IMG/VR virus record: IMGVR_UViG_3300036841_000052
Coordinates: 1 to 26,160 of that record
Direction: 5' to 3' (one strand)
DNA: 26,160 nucleotides
Source of the DNA: a virus
Shown here: positions 15,241 to 22,386 of the stretch, one piece after another
Position numbering within the stretch: position 1 is the first letter of the stretch
How the letters are laid out: every line of letters starts with the position of its first letter
Translations under genes and position numbers: made by a program
Notes under the pieces: generated by a model
Told to the model about the DNA's origin: nothing
Database searches by the model: none
Seen by the model: the letters and a program-made list of their open reading frames with translations, nothing else

Positions 15241-15966
15241 TTAGCCGACCGAGCGCAGCTTCGGCCGGGTACCGACCTTTCGGGCTTCGAGCCGGACGAT
15301 GCCGAGCAGCTTGTCGTTGACCATCTCACCGTCCGGGTGTGGCGGCCCAGCCACACACGCGCAGTGCGGGTGCACCGATCCGGGCAGGCCGATGATCGTC
15401 GCTTCGTCGGCGTAGAAGTTCGCGCCGTCCGCGATACGGCACTCGGCCTCGCTGTTGCTCTCGGGGTCGCGGTACCACCCGAGCAACGGCCCCCAGCGCT
15501 GTGCGGCCTTGGCGGTGCGCCCTGCGGCGTCCAAGCGCTTGCGCCGTGCGGCGAGGTGGCGGGTCAGGTTCGGCGTTTCGGCCGCCGCCGCGTCGGCCTG
15601 CGGTTTCCCGGCGTCGAGCGCGGCCTGCACGCGGCTCGCGGCGGCCATGACGTAAGCGGCGCGGCTGTAGGGTTCCACGGCCGCTGCACGGCGCGCCACC
15701 TCAGCCCCGGCGCCGCTGGCGCTCACCCCGAAGGCGGATAGCTGCGGCCGGGCGCGCAGCGGCGCGGCCTTGGCGTCGATCAGGCGCAGCACGAGCGCGA
15801 CGGCGGCGGCGCTGACGTGCCAGGGTGCGAGTAGGACTGAAATCTCGGCCGCCGTCGCAGCGGCCCCGGCACCGGTGAGCAGGACAGCTGCGACGAGGTT
15901 GCTCATCTCGTCCTGCTCGGCCGGTACCGGGTGGGCCTCCACGACGCCGATGCCGGGCTCGCTCAC
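15241..15966 (-). CDS. MuF-type head morphogenesis protein
   Basis: A 241-aa protein. The start chosen is GTG 15966, overlapping the upstream TGA (GTGA); a longer ATG frame to 16044 would overlap the 74-aa gene by about 80 bases. After an Ala-rich helical N-terminus (residues 20-150), the C-terminal part has WGPLLGWYRDPESNSEAEC, then ADGANFYADEA and GLPGSVHPHCAC, which is the diagnostic MuF (SPP1 gp7-like) motif with the paired Cys/His. MuF proteins bind the portal and enter the prohead. Genes of this family usually follow the portal; here eight small genes separate them. Confidence 0.85.
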   Translation of the reverse strand: MSEPGIGVVEAHPVPAEQDEMSNLVAAVLLTGAGAAATAAEISVLLAPWHVSAAAVALVLRLIDAKAAPLRARPQLSAFGVSASGAGAEVARRAAAVEPYSRAAYVMAAASRVQAALDAGKPQADAAAAETPNLTRHLAARRKRLDAAGRTAKAAQRWGPLLGWYRDPESNSEAECRIADGANFYADEATIIGLPGSVHPHCACVAGPPHPDGEMVNDKLLGIVRLEARKVGTRPKLRSVG

Positions 15967-16187
15967 CGCCCGGCCCCGCAACTGCACAGGCAGGCGCCGA
16001 AGTGGAACGGCGGGAGTACGCACCGGTGGTCGCCACCGGACCACTGCTCAGCGCACTCGGCCCGGAAGCGGTGCATGCTCTCATCCGCTGGTGACGCGGC
16101 AACCTCTACTTGCCAAGGCTGATCAGTCCACCCGATCGGTTGCCAACCTGCGGCCTCTGGATCCCACTCACCGCTCACACGGCCCAT
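15963..16187 (-). CDS. 74-aa Cys/His-rich protein, unknown function
   Basis: MGRVSGEWDPEAAGWQPIGWTD... continues with HRFRAECAEQW and ends DHRCVLPPFHFGACLCSCGAGR, a set of Cys and His residues that could bind zinc. Its ATG overlaps the upstream stop by one base (TAATG) and its stop overlaps the next GTG (GTGA), so it is translated as part of a coupled run. No family is recognised. Confidence 0.65.
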   Translation of the reverse strand: MGRVSGEWDPEAAGWQPIGWTDQPWQVEVAASPADESMHRFRAECAEQWSGGDHRCVLPPFHFGACLCSCGAGR

Positions 16188-16876
16188 TATGAGCTTGCGA
16201 TCCGTCTCTGCGCACCAACCTTGTTGCGGCCACCGGAGGTGTCGGCGCGCTCGGCCGCCGCCTTCCCGGCGTAGTAACCTTTAGCCGAGCTGGTGGTGGC
16301 CCTCGGTCCCTTCGAGGTTTTCGGGAAAAGTTCCTTGAACCGGTCCTCGACCTGTTGGCGTTTGCTGGCGAGCACCAACTCAGTGCCGGTTCCGGTTTCA
16401 CGCACGATCTTGGCCTTGGCGTCGAGTAGGCGCCGGTAGACACGGTTGGCGAACCCGAGCCGGAAACCGTGGTTGAACGTCCGGCCATGTTCGTATTCCG
16501 GTCGCGGCTCATGCGCCAGGAACGTCTCACGCTGGAGTATCAGCGATGCCACCAGCGCTTGCACGAACGCGATGTCGGCTTCGTAGCCGACCAGCGTGCC
16601 GTGCCGGTTGTCCCAATCGCGGAGGAAGCTCACGTCGTTGACGATCGCGACGTTGTTCCGCAGAACATGGTCAGGCCGGTTGCGGGTGATGTCGACACGC
16701 ATCGTGACGATCTTGTCGCGTTCGGCAGGCTTGAGGTCGGCTTGTTCGATCGAGTAGCGGACCATCAACTGTTCGGCTTTGGCGAGATAGGCGGCGGCTT
16801 CGGCCTCGTACTCGGTGCTCTCAGCCTTGGCAAGTAGGGCCATGATCTTGTTCATCATAGCGTTGGTTTCGGTCAT
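16187..16876 (-). CDS. DUF2786-domain protein
   Basis: A 229-aa protein whose first 50 residues, NKIMALLAKAESTEYEAEAAAYLAKAEQLMVRYSI (split as MALLAKAESTEYEAEA then AYLAKAEQLM), are the DUF2786 signature, found mostly in actinobacterial and phage proteins. The middle has FLRDWDNRHGTLVGYEADI, RRLLDAKAKIVRETG and a basic end KGYYAGKAAAERADTS. DUF2786 proteins are of unknown biochemical function. The start overlaps the upstream stop (ATGA). Its presence inside a structural operon suggests a cargo gene rather than a virion part. Confidence 0.8.
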   Translation of the reverse strand: MTETNAMMNKIMALLAKAESTEYEAEAAAYLAKAEQLMVRYSIEQADLKPAERDKIVTMRVDITRNRPDHVLRNNVAIVNDVSFLRDWDNRHGTLVGYEADIAFVQALVASLILQRETFLAHEPRPEYEHGRTFNHGFRLGFANRVYRRLLDAKAKIVRETGTGTELVLASKRQQVEDRFKELFPKTSKGPRATTSSAKGYYAGKAAAERADTSGGRNKVGAQRRIASS

Positions 16877-17115
16877 TGGGTTTCCTCTCTGAATCCGGAA
16901 TTGAGTAGATCCTCGATGCGGGTCTTGTCCTCAGCAGCGATGAAAACCCGCGAAGTCATCAGCGGATAGCTGGCGTAGTCCTTGACCAGTTCGACCGCCT
17001 CACTGCGCCGGACGTGTGCCCGGCCGTGGCTGACCTTGCCGCCGTTGCCGAAAACCGTCTGGCCGCACAGCTCGCATTTGTAGCCTCGGCTGGCGTGGGC
17101 CTTCGGGTTGCCCAT
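16873..17115 (-). CDS. C2H2 zinc-finger-like small protein
   Basis: An 80-aa protein starting MGNPKAHASRGYKCELCGQ. The spacing C-x2-C-x12-H-x3-H (YKCELCGQTVFGNGGKVSHGRAH) matches a classical C2H2 finger and also resembles ribosomal protein L28-type zinc knuckles. The rest is helical and charged (EAVELVKDYASYPL; RIEDLLNSG). A role in nucleic-acid or protein binding is possible. The start overlaps the stop of the upstream gene by one base (TAATG) and the end overlaps the DUF2786 gene, so it is translated as part of the coupled run. Confidence 0.75.
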   Translation of the reverse strand: MGNPKAHASRGYKCELCGQTVFGNGGKVSHGRAHVRRSEAVELVKDYASYPLMTSRVFIAAEDKTRIEDLLNSGFREETQ

Positions 17116-17501
17116 TACCGGCTCAGCGCGTCATATTGGGCTTGCGTTTCCCACCGGTCGTGCAGTGCCATCGCACCGTAGAAGCGCTGGCCGGAAAGGC
17201 GCTCGGCCTCGGCGCTGAAACGGCTGTCGCTCGTAGCGCCGTAGTAACCGCCCATCATCGGGCCGATGAGCTTAGCGGCGTTGACCGGTTCGTTGATCGG
17301 CTGAAGGTGCAACACCAGGCCGCCGATGTTGCGCACCTTGATCTCAACCGCCTGGTCGAGCTTGGCCGGATCTATCTCGGACGGGAGCGTCCCAGCCGGG
17401 TAGAGGTAGGCGGTCTGGTGGCGGGATGAGAGCCCACCGTTGGAGCACTGGTAGCAGCCGAACAAGTCAACTGTGCAGATCGGTGTGACGTAGTTGGTCA
17501 T
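17115..17501 (-). CDS. 128-aa protein, unknown function
   Basis: MTNYVTPICTVDLFGCYQCSNGGLSSRHQ has three nearby cysteines that could bind metal, then PSEIDPAKLDQAVEIKVRNIG and a C-terminal FSAEAERLSGQRFYGA helix. It starts 1 base after the upstream stop and its TAA overlaps the next ATG (TAATG). No family is recognised; it belongs to the coupled accessory run downstream of the divergent promoter. Confidence 0.65.
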   Translation of the reverse strand: MTNYVTPICTVDLFGCYQCSNGGLSSRHQTAYLYPAGTLPSEIDPAKLDQAVEIKVRNIGGLVLHLQPINEPVNAAKLIGPMMGGYYGATSDSRFSAEAERLSGQRFYGAMALHDRWETQAQYDALSR

Positions 17502-17502
17502 C

Positions 17503-17763
17503 TCAGCCCCTTTCCGGGTAGTACAGCTCGTACTCGTAGCCCTGCTCAGTCACCTCGGCGCACCCGAGCACCAGCCCGTAGTCACCAGCGAGCTTCGCGG
17601 CGGCGGCTTGGTGGTTGGCCCCGATGCTCTTGGCCTGATCGACCACGACGGAGCGCTGCGGCCCAGCGGTCAGCTTGGCGACGATCTTGCCGACGTTGCT
17701 GTTGGCGCGGGTCGCGTAGCGGGTCTTGATGGTCAGTAGGCACTTCTGGCCCTCATAGCTCAT
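17503..17763 (-). CDS. 86-aa protein, unknown function
   Basis: Starts at ATG 17763, which overlaps the upstream stop in an ATGA; an ATG three codons earlier is less likely. The product MSYEGQKCLLTIKTRYATRANSNV... has short strands and an Ala-rich helix (GANHQAAAAKLAGDYGLV) and ends ELYYPERG. It is probably co-translated with its neighbours. No family is recognised. Confidence 0.65.
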   Translation of the reverse strand: MSYEGQKCLLTIKTRYATRANSNVGKIVAKLTAGPQRSVVVDQAKSIGANHQAAAAKLAGDYGLVLGCAEVTEQGYEYELYYPERG

Positions 17764-18101
17764 GCGTGGCACCCTCTCGGTAGGTCGTTGCGGCTGGCTC
17801 GCTTCGCGTTGTCCTCGCGGATTGCGCGCTGGAGCTGGATCTTGAAAACCTCGTCGGCGTAGGCCCGCGCATCAGCGTGGTAGCGCACGTTGATCTCCAC
17901 CGCGCCGCCGAACAAGACCCGGCTCTCATCGACCCACACCGACCCGAGGCAGCGGCACATTCCCTCAGCGCTGCGTACGATCTCCAGCACCGCCGCTGCC
18001 TCCGGGCCGAACTCGACGCTCCGGCCGGATTCCACACTGAAAAGCCTCAGCTCTCCATTAGCGCTACCGCTCCTGTTCGCCAGGTAGCTTCTCTGTTCCA
18101 T
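17760..18101 (-). CDS. 113-aa first gene of the accessory minus-strand run, unknown function
   Basis: The start chosen is ATG 18101 (MEQRSYLANRSGSANG), preceded by a GGAGAGGG ribosome binding site; an upstream alternative at 18137 would lie within the promoter region. The product has LRLFSVESGRSVEFGPEAAAVLEIV and EGMCRCLGSVWVDESRVLFGGAVEI, alternating strands and helices, then a basic C-terminus. It is first in the run driven by the divergent promoter. No family is recognised. Confidence 0.65.
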   Translation of the reverse strand: MEQRSYLANRSGSANGELRLFSVESGRSVEFGPEAAAVLEIVRSAEGMCRCLGSVWVDESRVLFGGAVEINVRYHADARAYADEVFKIQLQRAIREDNAKRASRNDLPRGCHA

Positions 18102-18125
18102 TTCCCTCTCCTCTCGCCTACTGCC

Positions 18126-18131
18126 AGTGTA
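18126..18131 (-). promoter_or_regulatory. Extended -10 promoter for the minus-strand run
   Basis: On the minus strand TGC-TACACT is an extended -10 box (TGn before TAnnnT) 24 bases before ATG 18101, leaving a short leader with a good ribosome binding site. A clear -35 is not seen. The 8-bp TTCCGGAA site lies 6 bases upstream of the box. Confidence 0.55.
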
Positions 18132-18134
18132 GCA

Positions 18135-18148
18135 CACTTCCGGAAGTG
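18135..18148. promoter_or_regulatory. Perfect 14-bp palindrome (operator candidate, site 1)
   Basis: CACTTCCGGAAGTG is identical to its reverse complement. It lies between the two divergent promoters and overlaps the spacer upstream of the minus-strand -10 box, a typical repressor position. Confidence 0.6.
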
Positions 18149-18172
18149 ATGCCTAGTTCTGCTGTCGCGTCG

Positions 18173-18218
18173 TTTCCGGTTGTGCTATGATGAAGATGCA
18201 AGAGAGGGAAACCGGAAA
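18173..18218. promoter_or_regulatory. 9-bp inverted repeat flanking the plus-strand promoter (sites 2 and 3)
   Basis: TTTCCGGTT (18173-18181) and AACCGGAAA (18210-18218) are perfect inverted copies. Their 8-bp cores are at 18174-18181 and 18210-18217, and the palindrome core is at 18138-18145: all three are exactly 36 bases apart. The arms flank the plus-strand -10 box and start region. Confidence 0.6.
18186..18191 (+). promoter_or_regulatory. Extended -10 promoter for the plus-strand pair
   Basis: TGC-TATGAT on the plus strand is an extended -10 box. It lies 38 bases before the chosen start codon, with an AAGGAGG site between. No strong -35 is visible. Confidence 0.6.
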
Positions 18219-18228
18219 GGAGGCCATG

Positions 18229-18438
18229 ATGGGATCCATCGCTTCGGCTGAGAAGGTGGTAGCAAGCAAAAGCGCCGCGATGTGCGGGGACGTTCTGCTC
18301 GACCTCTACAGCGCGTCGGTGATCGTCGCCGTCGCCGCCAAGCTCGGCCACGTCAACCGCGCCAAGCTTGACGCGATGCCGGTCGAGAAAGCCGCTCGAA
18401 TCTGCCTCAAGCTCGTAGACGCCCAGAAAGGGGCATGA
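18229..18438 (+). CDS. 69-aa helical protein, unknown function
   Basis: The start is chosen at ATG 18229 because AAGGAGG (18217-18223) is 5 bases before it; ATG 18226 and earlier codons are poorly spaced or fall in the promoter. The product MGSIASAEKVVASKSAAMCG followed by DLYSASVIVAVAAKLGHVN is helical throughout, with a VEKAARICLKLVDAQ end. It is one of two plus-strand genes in this module and lies 1 base before the next. No family is recognised; a regulatory or accessory role is possible because it starts at the divergent control region. Confidence 0.65.
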   Translation: MGSIASAEKVVASKSAAMCGDVLLDLYSASVIVAVAAKLGHVNRAKLDAMPVEKAARICLKLVDAQKGA

Positions 18439-18439
18439 A

Positions 18440-18910
18440 ATGGCGAACTACGTTTCCGCCGCCGAAGCCGGGGTCAAGGTCGGTGACTTCTTCTACCGCT
18501 CGTGGGGCTACGACCAGACCAACGTCAACTACTACGAGGTGGTCGGGATCTCAGCTTCGGGCAAGTCGGTCAAGCTGCGCGAGGTCTGCGTCGGCCGCGT
18601 CGGGTCCTACGAAGGCCCGCACGATCGCGTCGTCCCGGTCAAAGGCCAGTTCTACGACCACTGCCGCTGGTGTGACAACCTCATCGAGCGCGGTCGCGAT
18701 GGTCGCTACGTCCACCGTTACCACGACGGCCAGCGTGAGTGCTTCTGGCCCGAGGGCAAGCTGGCCGAACCGATGATTTACTCCAAGCGGCTCCGGTGCA
18801 TCGAATTCAACGGCCGCAAAGACATCAGCGCCGCGTTCAACTCCTACTCCTCGCTTTACAAGTGGGACGGCGCGCCGAAATACCAAACCGGAATCGGGTA
18901 CGGCCATTGA
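18440..18910 (+). CDS. 156-aa phage accessory protein, unknown function
   Basis: The product begins MANYVSAAEAGVKVGDFFYR, followed by SWGYDQTNVNYYEVVGISA, a segment shared by many small phage and actinobacterial proteins of unknown function. Residues about 50-90 carry VKLREVCVGRVGSYEGPHDR and a CRWC pair with a nearby YDH, a possible metal site. The C-terminus has FNSYSSLYKWDGAPKY. It starts one base after the upstream stop on the same strand and ends before a bidirectional hairpin. Its orientation against the structural operon suggests a separately expressed cargo gene. Confidence 0.75.
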   Translation: MANYVSAAEAGVKVGDFFYRSWGYDQTNVNYYEVVGISASGKSVKLREVCVGRVGSYEGPHDRVVPVKGQFYDHCRWCDNLIERGRDGRYVHRYHDGQRECFWPEGKLAEPMIYSKRLRCIEFNGRKDISAAFNSYSSLYKWDGAPKYQTGIGYGH

Positions 18911-18933
18911 GCCTCTAAACTGAAATGATCTCC

Positions 18934-18965
18934 GGCCCCGGCGTAGGACAGACTGCGCCGGGGTC
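18934..18965. terminator. Bidirectional terminator-like hairpin between convergent genes
   Basis: Bases 18934-18943 pair with 18956-18965 (ten pairs including one G-T wobble, with CCCCGGCG/CGCCGGGG core) around a 12-base loop. It separates the plus-strand 156-aa gene from the minus-strand portal gene end. There is no T-run, as is common in high-G+C bacteria. Confidence 0.65.
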
Positions 18966-18969
18966 GTGA

Positions 18970-20478
18970 CTATGCCAGGGGTTTCGGTTTCGCCCCGGCC
19001 GCCTTGATCGCCTTCTCGGCCGCGCCTGCCGCGCCGTTGAGCCCGGCGAGGTTCTGCCGGTGCGCGGTCATCGTCACGCCGAACTGCTCTTGCTGCATCT
19101 TGTCCTGCTGGGCCTGGCGCGCCTTGGCCTCGTCGGCCGCGCGTTGGAAGTCCGCTGCGGTCTTGTCCTCGTCCAGCCCGATGAAGCTTGCCACCCGCGC
19201 CGCGAGCGCCCCGATGAACTCGGCCGGGATCGCCACCGTGGGGCTCACGGAAAGGCTGGTGAGCAACTGGAAGGCACGGTCCTTGTCCTCGGCGGTCAGC
19301 GGCTCGAACACCAGCTTGGGTACTTTGGCGTTCGGCCCGAAGTTGTAGCGGGTCACCGGTGCGAAAAGGTCGCGCCGGATCCCGGTCGCCAGTTCCGAGA
19401 GCCGTCCCTCCTCGCTCTGGAGGTAGAAATCGGATGCGTCCTGGCTCAGCGCTAGGCTCCCGTGGCCTTCGCTGGCCTGGCTGGCGAGATCGATGAAACC
19501 GGCGAGCACCGCGTTGGCCGGTTCGGAATCCAGCCACTTGATCGTGGCGAGGAACTGGTCCGCCCCTTTACCGGAAACGTCGAGGGGTTGCACCACGATG
19601 CCCTGTGGTCCGGAATTCGTGTAGATCGGCGCTACGCCGCCGCCGCGCGTGTTGGCGAGGGTCTTGGCCGCTGATTTCGTTTCGGTCTCGTCCTGCCCGA
19701 TCACGGCGATGCGCGGCAACGACAGACTTTCGAGGTACTGGAACCACAGCAACAAGATGCGTTGCTTGGTCTTGTAGGCCCAATAAGCCACCTCCAGCTC
19801 GGAGGTGCCGTTGATCGGGTCGGTGCGCTTGCCGTTGATGTAGACGAACGCGCGCGGTGCCTTGCCGGGCTTGTTGAGGATCTTGTACGGGAAGATCCCC
19901 TTGCGGATGTCGTCCCCGAGGTAGTACGGGTCCTGCTCGAACCCGACGATCGCACCGTTGGCCGGGTCCCGCATCGGTCGGCACGTGGTCTGGGAGCGCC
20001 ACGCCACTTTGGAGTAGACCACCTGGCCCGCCGTGTCCCCGGCACCGTGGCCCCAGACCAGCTCGAAGAAGGCTTTCTTGTAGCTGATCGCGCTAGTGGC
20101 CTGGTCGATAACCTGTTGCAGCGGCGTCGAGCACGCCCCGGCCGCGAGGTCGTCGCCGGAGAACATCGCGGTCAAGGAATCAGCCTCCCCTTTGTCACCG
20201 GCCAGCCCATCGATCTTCCACTCGGCCGCCATGATCGGCTGGGTCAGCACCGTCTCGATCTGGCGCGATCGCGCGGAGCGCTTGAGCATCTCCGAGAGGT
20301 CGCGCGCCTCCCAATCGTCGTAGGAGATCAGGTTCTTGGTGTTGATGTCGAAGCCGTAGTTCCACCGGTCGAAAAACCCGAATTCGGTGCCGATCTCCTC
20401 ACCGAATGGCGGGTCGGATAGCGCTTTGCGGCTCACCAGTCGTAGGTTCGGGGAGTTGGCCGGGGTCGGTGCGGTCAT
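18970..20478 (-). CDS. Portal protein (DUF935, Mu gp29-like)
   Basis: A 502-aa protein following the terminase and protease-like genes. The N-terminal half has FGFFDRWNYGFDINTKNLISYDDWEARDLSEMLKRSARSRQIETVLTQPIMAAEW (here split: SYDDWEARDLSEML; LTQPIMAAEWKIDGLAGDKG) and FEQDPYYLGDD, the pattern of the DUF935 portal family used by Mu and many siphoviruses. Further blocks are YWAYKTKQRILLLWFQYLES (clip/wing region) and DLASQASEGHGSLALSQDAS. It forms the dodecameric ring for DNA entry and tail joining. It starts 13 bases after a very stable hairpin and has no evident Shine-Dalgarno sequence. Confidence 0.85.
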   Translation of the reverse strand: MTAPTPANSPNLRLVSRKALSDPPFGEEIGTEFGFFDRWNYGFDINTKNLISYDDWEARDLSEMLKRSARSRQIETVLTQPIMAAEWKIDGLAGDKGEADSLTAMFSGDDLAAGACSTPLQQVIDQATSAISYKKAFFELVWGHGAGDTAGQVVYSKVAWRSQTTCRPMRDPANGAIVGFEQDPYYLGDDIRKGIFPYKILNKPGKAPRAFVYINGKRTDPINGTSELEVAYWAYKTKQRILLLWFQYLESLSLPRIAVIGQDETETKSAAKTLANTRGGGVAPIYTNSGPQGIVVQPLDVSGKGADQFLATIKWLDSEPANAVLAGFIDLASQASEGHGSLALSQDASDFYLQSEEGRLSELATGIRRDLFAPVTRYNFGPNAKVPKLVFEPLTAEDKDRAFQLLTSLSVSPTVAIPAEFIGALAARVASFIGLDEDKTAADFQRAADEAKARQAQQDKMQQEQFGVTMTAHRQNLAGLNGAAGAAEKAIKAAGAKPKPLA

Positions 20479-20488
20479 AGCGGGCAGT

Positions 20489-20530
20489 CTAAGGCCCGCA
20501 CCGCCAGAGAGGGAGCGGTGCGGGCCTTAG
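20489..20530 (-). promoter_or_regulatory. 16-bp perfect hairpin upstream of the portal gene
   Basis: Bases 20489-20504 pair perfectly with 20515-20530 around a 10-base loop in the 93-base gap between the protease-like gene and the portal start. There is no T-run. It could act as a terminator, an mRNA end or stabiliser, or a control of portal translation; its end is 10 bases from the portal ATG. Confidence 0.7.
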
Positions 20531-20571
20531 CGCGAGACGACCAGCGAGGTCATGAACGAGGGTAGCTGATC

Positions 20572-22386
20572 CTAGTCGCTGGGAAGGTCGGTCTCAGTGG
20601 TCAACCCGCTGGCGGGGTCCAGCCCCTTGATCTTGAAGTATTCGGTGAAGTGGTGGTTGAGCCAATCGGTCAGGTTGAGGTGCGACCGAGCAACTGCCTT
20701 AGCAATGTGAGAAGCCACCTCAGCACTCGCACCGGGAAAGGGCGCATCGGGCGGTTGCGGCGTCGGTTGCGGCGTCGGTTGCGGCGTCGGTTGCGGCGTC
20801 GGTTGCGGCGTCGGTTGCGGCTCAGGGACGGGGAGCTTACGGCCGGTCAGCGCTTCGTACTCGGCCGCGAGCTGCGTGATGCTCACGCCTTCGATGAACG
20901 CCTTCGAGGCGAAATGCTCAGGCCAGATGACGACCCACGCCTCCTCCACTTGGTGTGTACGGAAGCTCTCGTCCCAGCGCGTCTCGGCCGCCCACGTGAC
21001 GAAGCGCCAATCGGCCGGGCTCGTGTCGTCGCCCACCCCGGTAATGGAATGCCCGCCGTCGTCGGCGCTGCCCTTGGTGTAGGTCCACTCCCGGCCGCCG
21101 TTGAATTGGCTCATGTTCTGCGCCTGCACGTTGACCCCGTACCAGACCTGGCCGAAAACCGCGTGCGCGGCGCGGAGGTCGGCCGCGTCGGTGTGGTCCA
21201 CCTTCGCGAACGCAACCGCCTTGGTCCCGTCAGGGCCACCGGTCTTGGCGAGGTACTCCAGGCACGTCTGGATCTCCATGCCGTCGTCGCCTGCTCCGGT
21301 ATCCGGGTCGAAATCCGGGTTCTGGGTCCGGTAGAGCGCGTAGACCGCATCAAGGTCCGGGTAGTCCTCGGTACCGGTCAGCACCTTGGTCACCAGCGCG
21401 CGTTGGTTGGCCCACGTCACGGCCACGCAGTTATGGCTCGTCAGTCCCTCGGCAAAGTATGTCCGGCTGGTCGTGTCCAGCATCACGACTTCGCGTTCAC
21501 CGATGAAAGTCTTACGCACCAGCCTTGCCACATTGCTGCGCTGTAGGCGTCCCAATTTGTCGATGTCGAGCTTCGGCAACAATCGAAGTGGACGTACCGA
21601 TCCCATCAAGCGCAGGAAATCAGCACGCTTACCAACTGTGAGCCGATGAACATCTTGTCGTGCCTCGTATCTGGTGCTCCGCAGATCCACCATATGGCGG
21701 TACTCGATCCGGAGCGCTTTGAGGCATCGCTCGACTTCTTCCAGCATTTGGTTCTGCACCTGCGAGAACACGATCCGTTGGCTGGTACCGGTTTGATCGA
21801 GGTTGCCCTCACCGTCCAGCGCAGCGGCGACGTACCCCGCAGCGTAGGTTTCGTCGGTATCCCAAACATCAAGGGGTTTGCCGACGGAAGAAGCGTTGTA
21901 TCCCCCGGCTTTGAGGTTACGGGTTTCAGCCCATTTGGCTCCGTTAGCCATTGAGCCGATCAACCAGCGGTGCCCAGCGGAAGCGCGCACGACGGTTCCG
22001 TCATCGAATTCCAACTCATAGCATGGACGCATCACTCGATCTACACACTCCACCACCGAAGTGGTGTAGTAACGGCCCTTGGACTTTGCACCGCCGATCT
22101 CACTTTCAACCGGGTTTTCGGTGAAAGCGATCAACTTGTCCCCGACTGCCAGATCACCGGCCGGTACCCATCGCAACTCAGCCGTCAACACCCGCGTTTC
22201 CGGGGTCACGCAGTCACCGTGGTAGTCGTTGCCGAGCATCTGCCAGGCGATACCGGATGCCGCGCCGTAGTCGACCGAATCCGGGATGGTGATCTGCCCG
22301 GCCTCGTCGGTGCGCAAGATCGCCTTGAACGGCAGCGCCGGTGCGTTTTTCGGCGGCCTGCGTCCGAAGGCCAGCGGTGGGCTCAT
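20572..22386 (-). CDS. Papain-fold cysteine protease-like protein interrupted by an intein
   Basis: A 604-aa precursor; removal of residues 59-319 gives a 343-aa protein. The spliced host has WQMLGNDYHGDC-VAVTWAN, a papain-like active-site helix with the Cys at precursor residue 320 (mature 59), then ADDGGHSITGVGDD with a candidate His, and VTWAAETRWDESF with the third block. This block order recurs in a widespread actinobacteriophage family whose enzymatic activity is not firmly known. A Pro-Gln-Thr tandem linker (PQPT units) separates the globular domain from an acidic C-terminal region (LTDWLNHHFTEYFKIKG). The gene overlaps its upstream neighbour (ATGA). A virion or host-cell-wall related role is possible but unproven. 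Confidence 0.8.
   Translation of the reverse strand: MSPPLAFGRRPPKNAPALPFKAILRTDEAGQITIPDSVDYGAASGIAWQMLGNDYHGDCVTPETRVLTAELRWVPAGDLAVGDKLIAFTENPVESEIGGAKSKGRYYTTSVVECVDRVMRPCYELEFDDGTVVRASAGHRWLIGSMANGAKWAETRNLKAGGYNASSVGKPLDVWDTDETYAAGYVAAALDGEGNLDQTGTSQRIVFSQVQNQMLEEVERCLKALRIEYRHMVDLRSTRYEARQDVHRLTVGKRADFLRLMGSVRPLRLLPKLDIDKLGRLQRSNVARLVRKTFIGEREVVMLDTTSRTYFAEGLTSHNCVAVTWANQRALVTKVLTGTEDYPDLDAVYALYRTQNPDFDPDTGAGDDGMEIQTCLEYLAKTGGPDGTKAVAFAKVDHTDAADLRAAHAVFGQVWYGVNVQAQNMSQFNGGREWTYTKGSADDGGHSITGVGDDTSPADWRFVTWAAETRWDESFRTHQVEEAWVVIWPEHFASKAFIEGVSITQLAAEYEALTGRKLPVPEPQPTPQPTPQPTPQPTPQPTPQPPDAPFPGASAEVASHIAKAVARSHLNLTDWLNHHFTEYFKIKGLDPASGLTTETDLPSD
20753..20823 (-). repeat. 12-bp tandem repeat encoding a PQPT linker
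   Basis: Five full copies of a 12-base unit (plus strand GGTTGCGGCGTC) and a partial sixth encode the Pro-Gln-Pro-Thr linker of the protease-like protein. Frame-neutral copy changes are expected. Confidence 0.95.
21430..22212 (-). mobile_element. LAGLIDADG intein inserted at a predicted catalytic Cys
   Basis: 261 residues from Cys1 (precursor 59) to Asn (precursor 319). Block A is CVTPETRVL, block B includes the GTVVRASAGHRW region (with the His but Ala/Ser where Thr is usual), block F/G is REVVMLDTTSRTYFAEGLTSHN followed by +1 Cys. A LAGLIDADG-type motif GYVAAALDGEGNL lies at precursor 184-196, and the domain ends with a LMGSVRPLRLLPKL segment. Only one such motif is seen, so the endonuclease may act as a dimer or be degenerate. 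The Cys +1 is also the likely protease nucleophile. Confidence 0.93.

Noticed and set aside
18551-19537. 328-aa minus-strand ORF spanning the portal end and the plus-strand gene
   Set aside because: Arg/Gly-rich, crosses the terminator hairpin, and lies out of frame with the portal protein.
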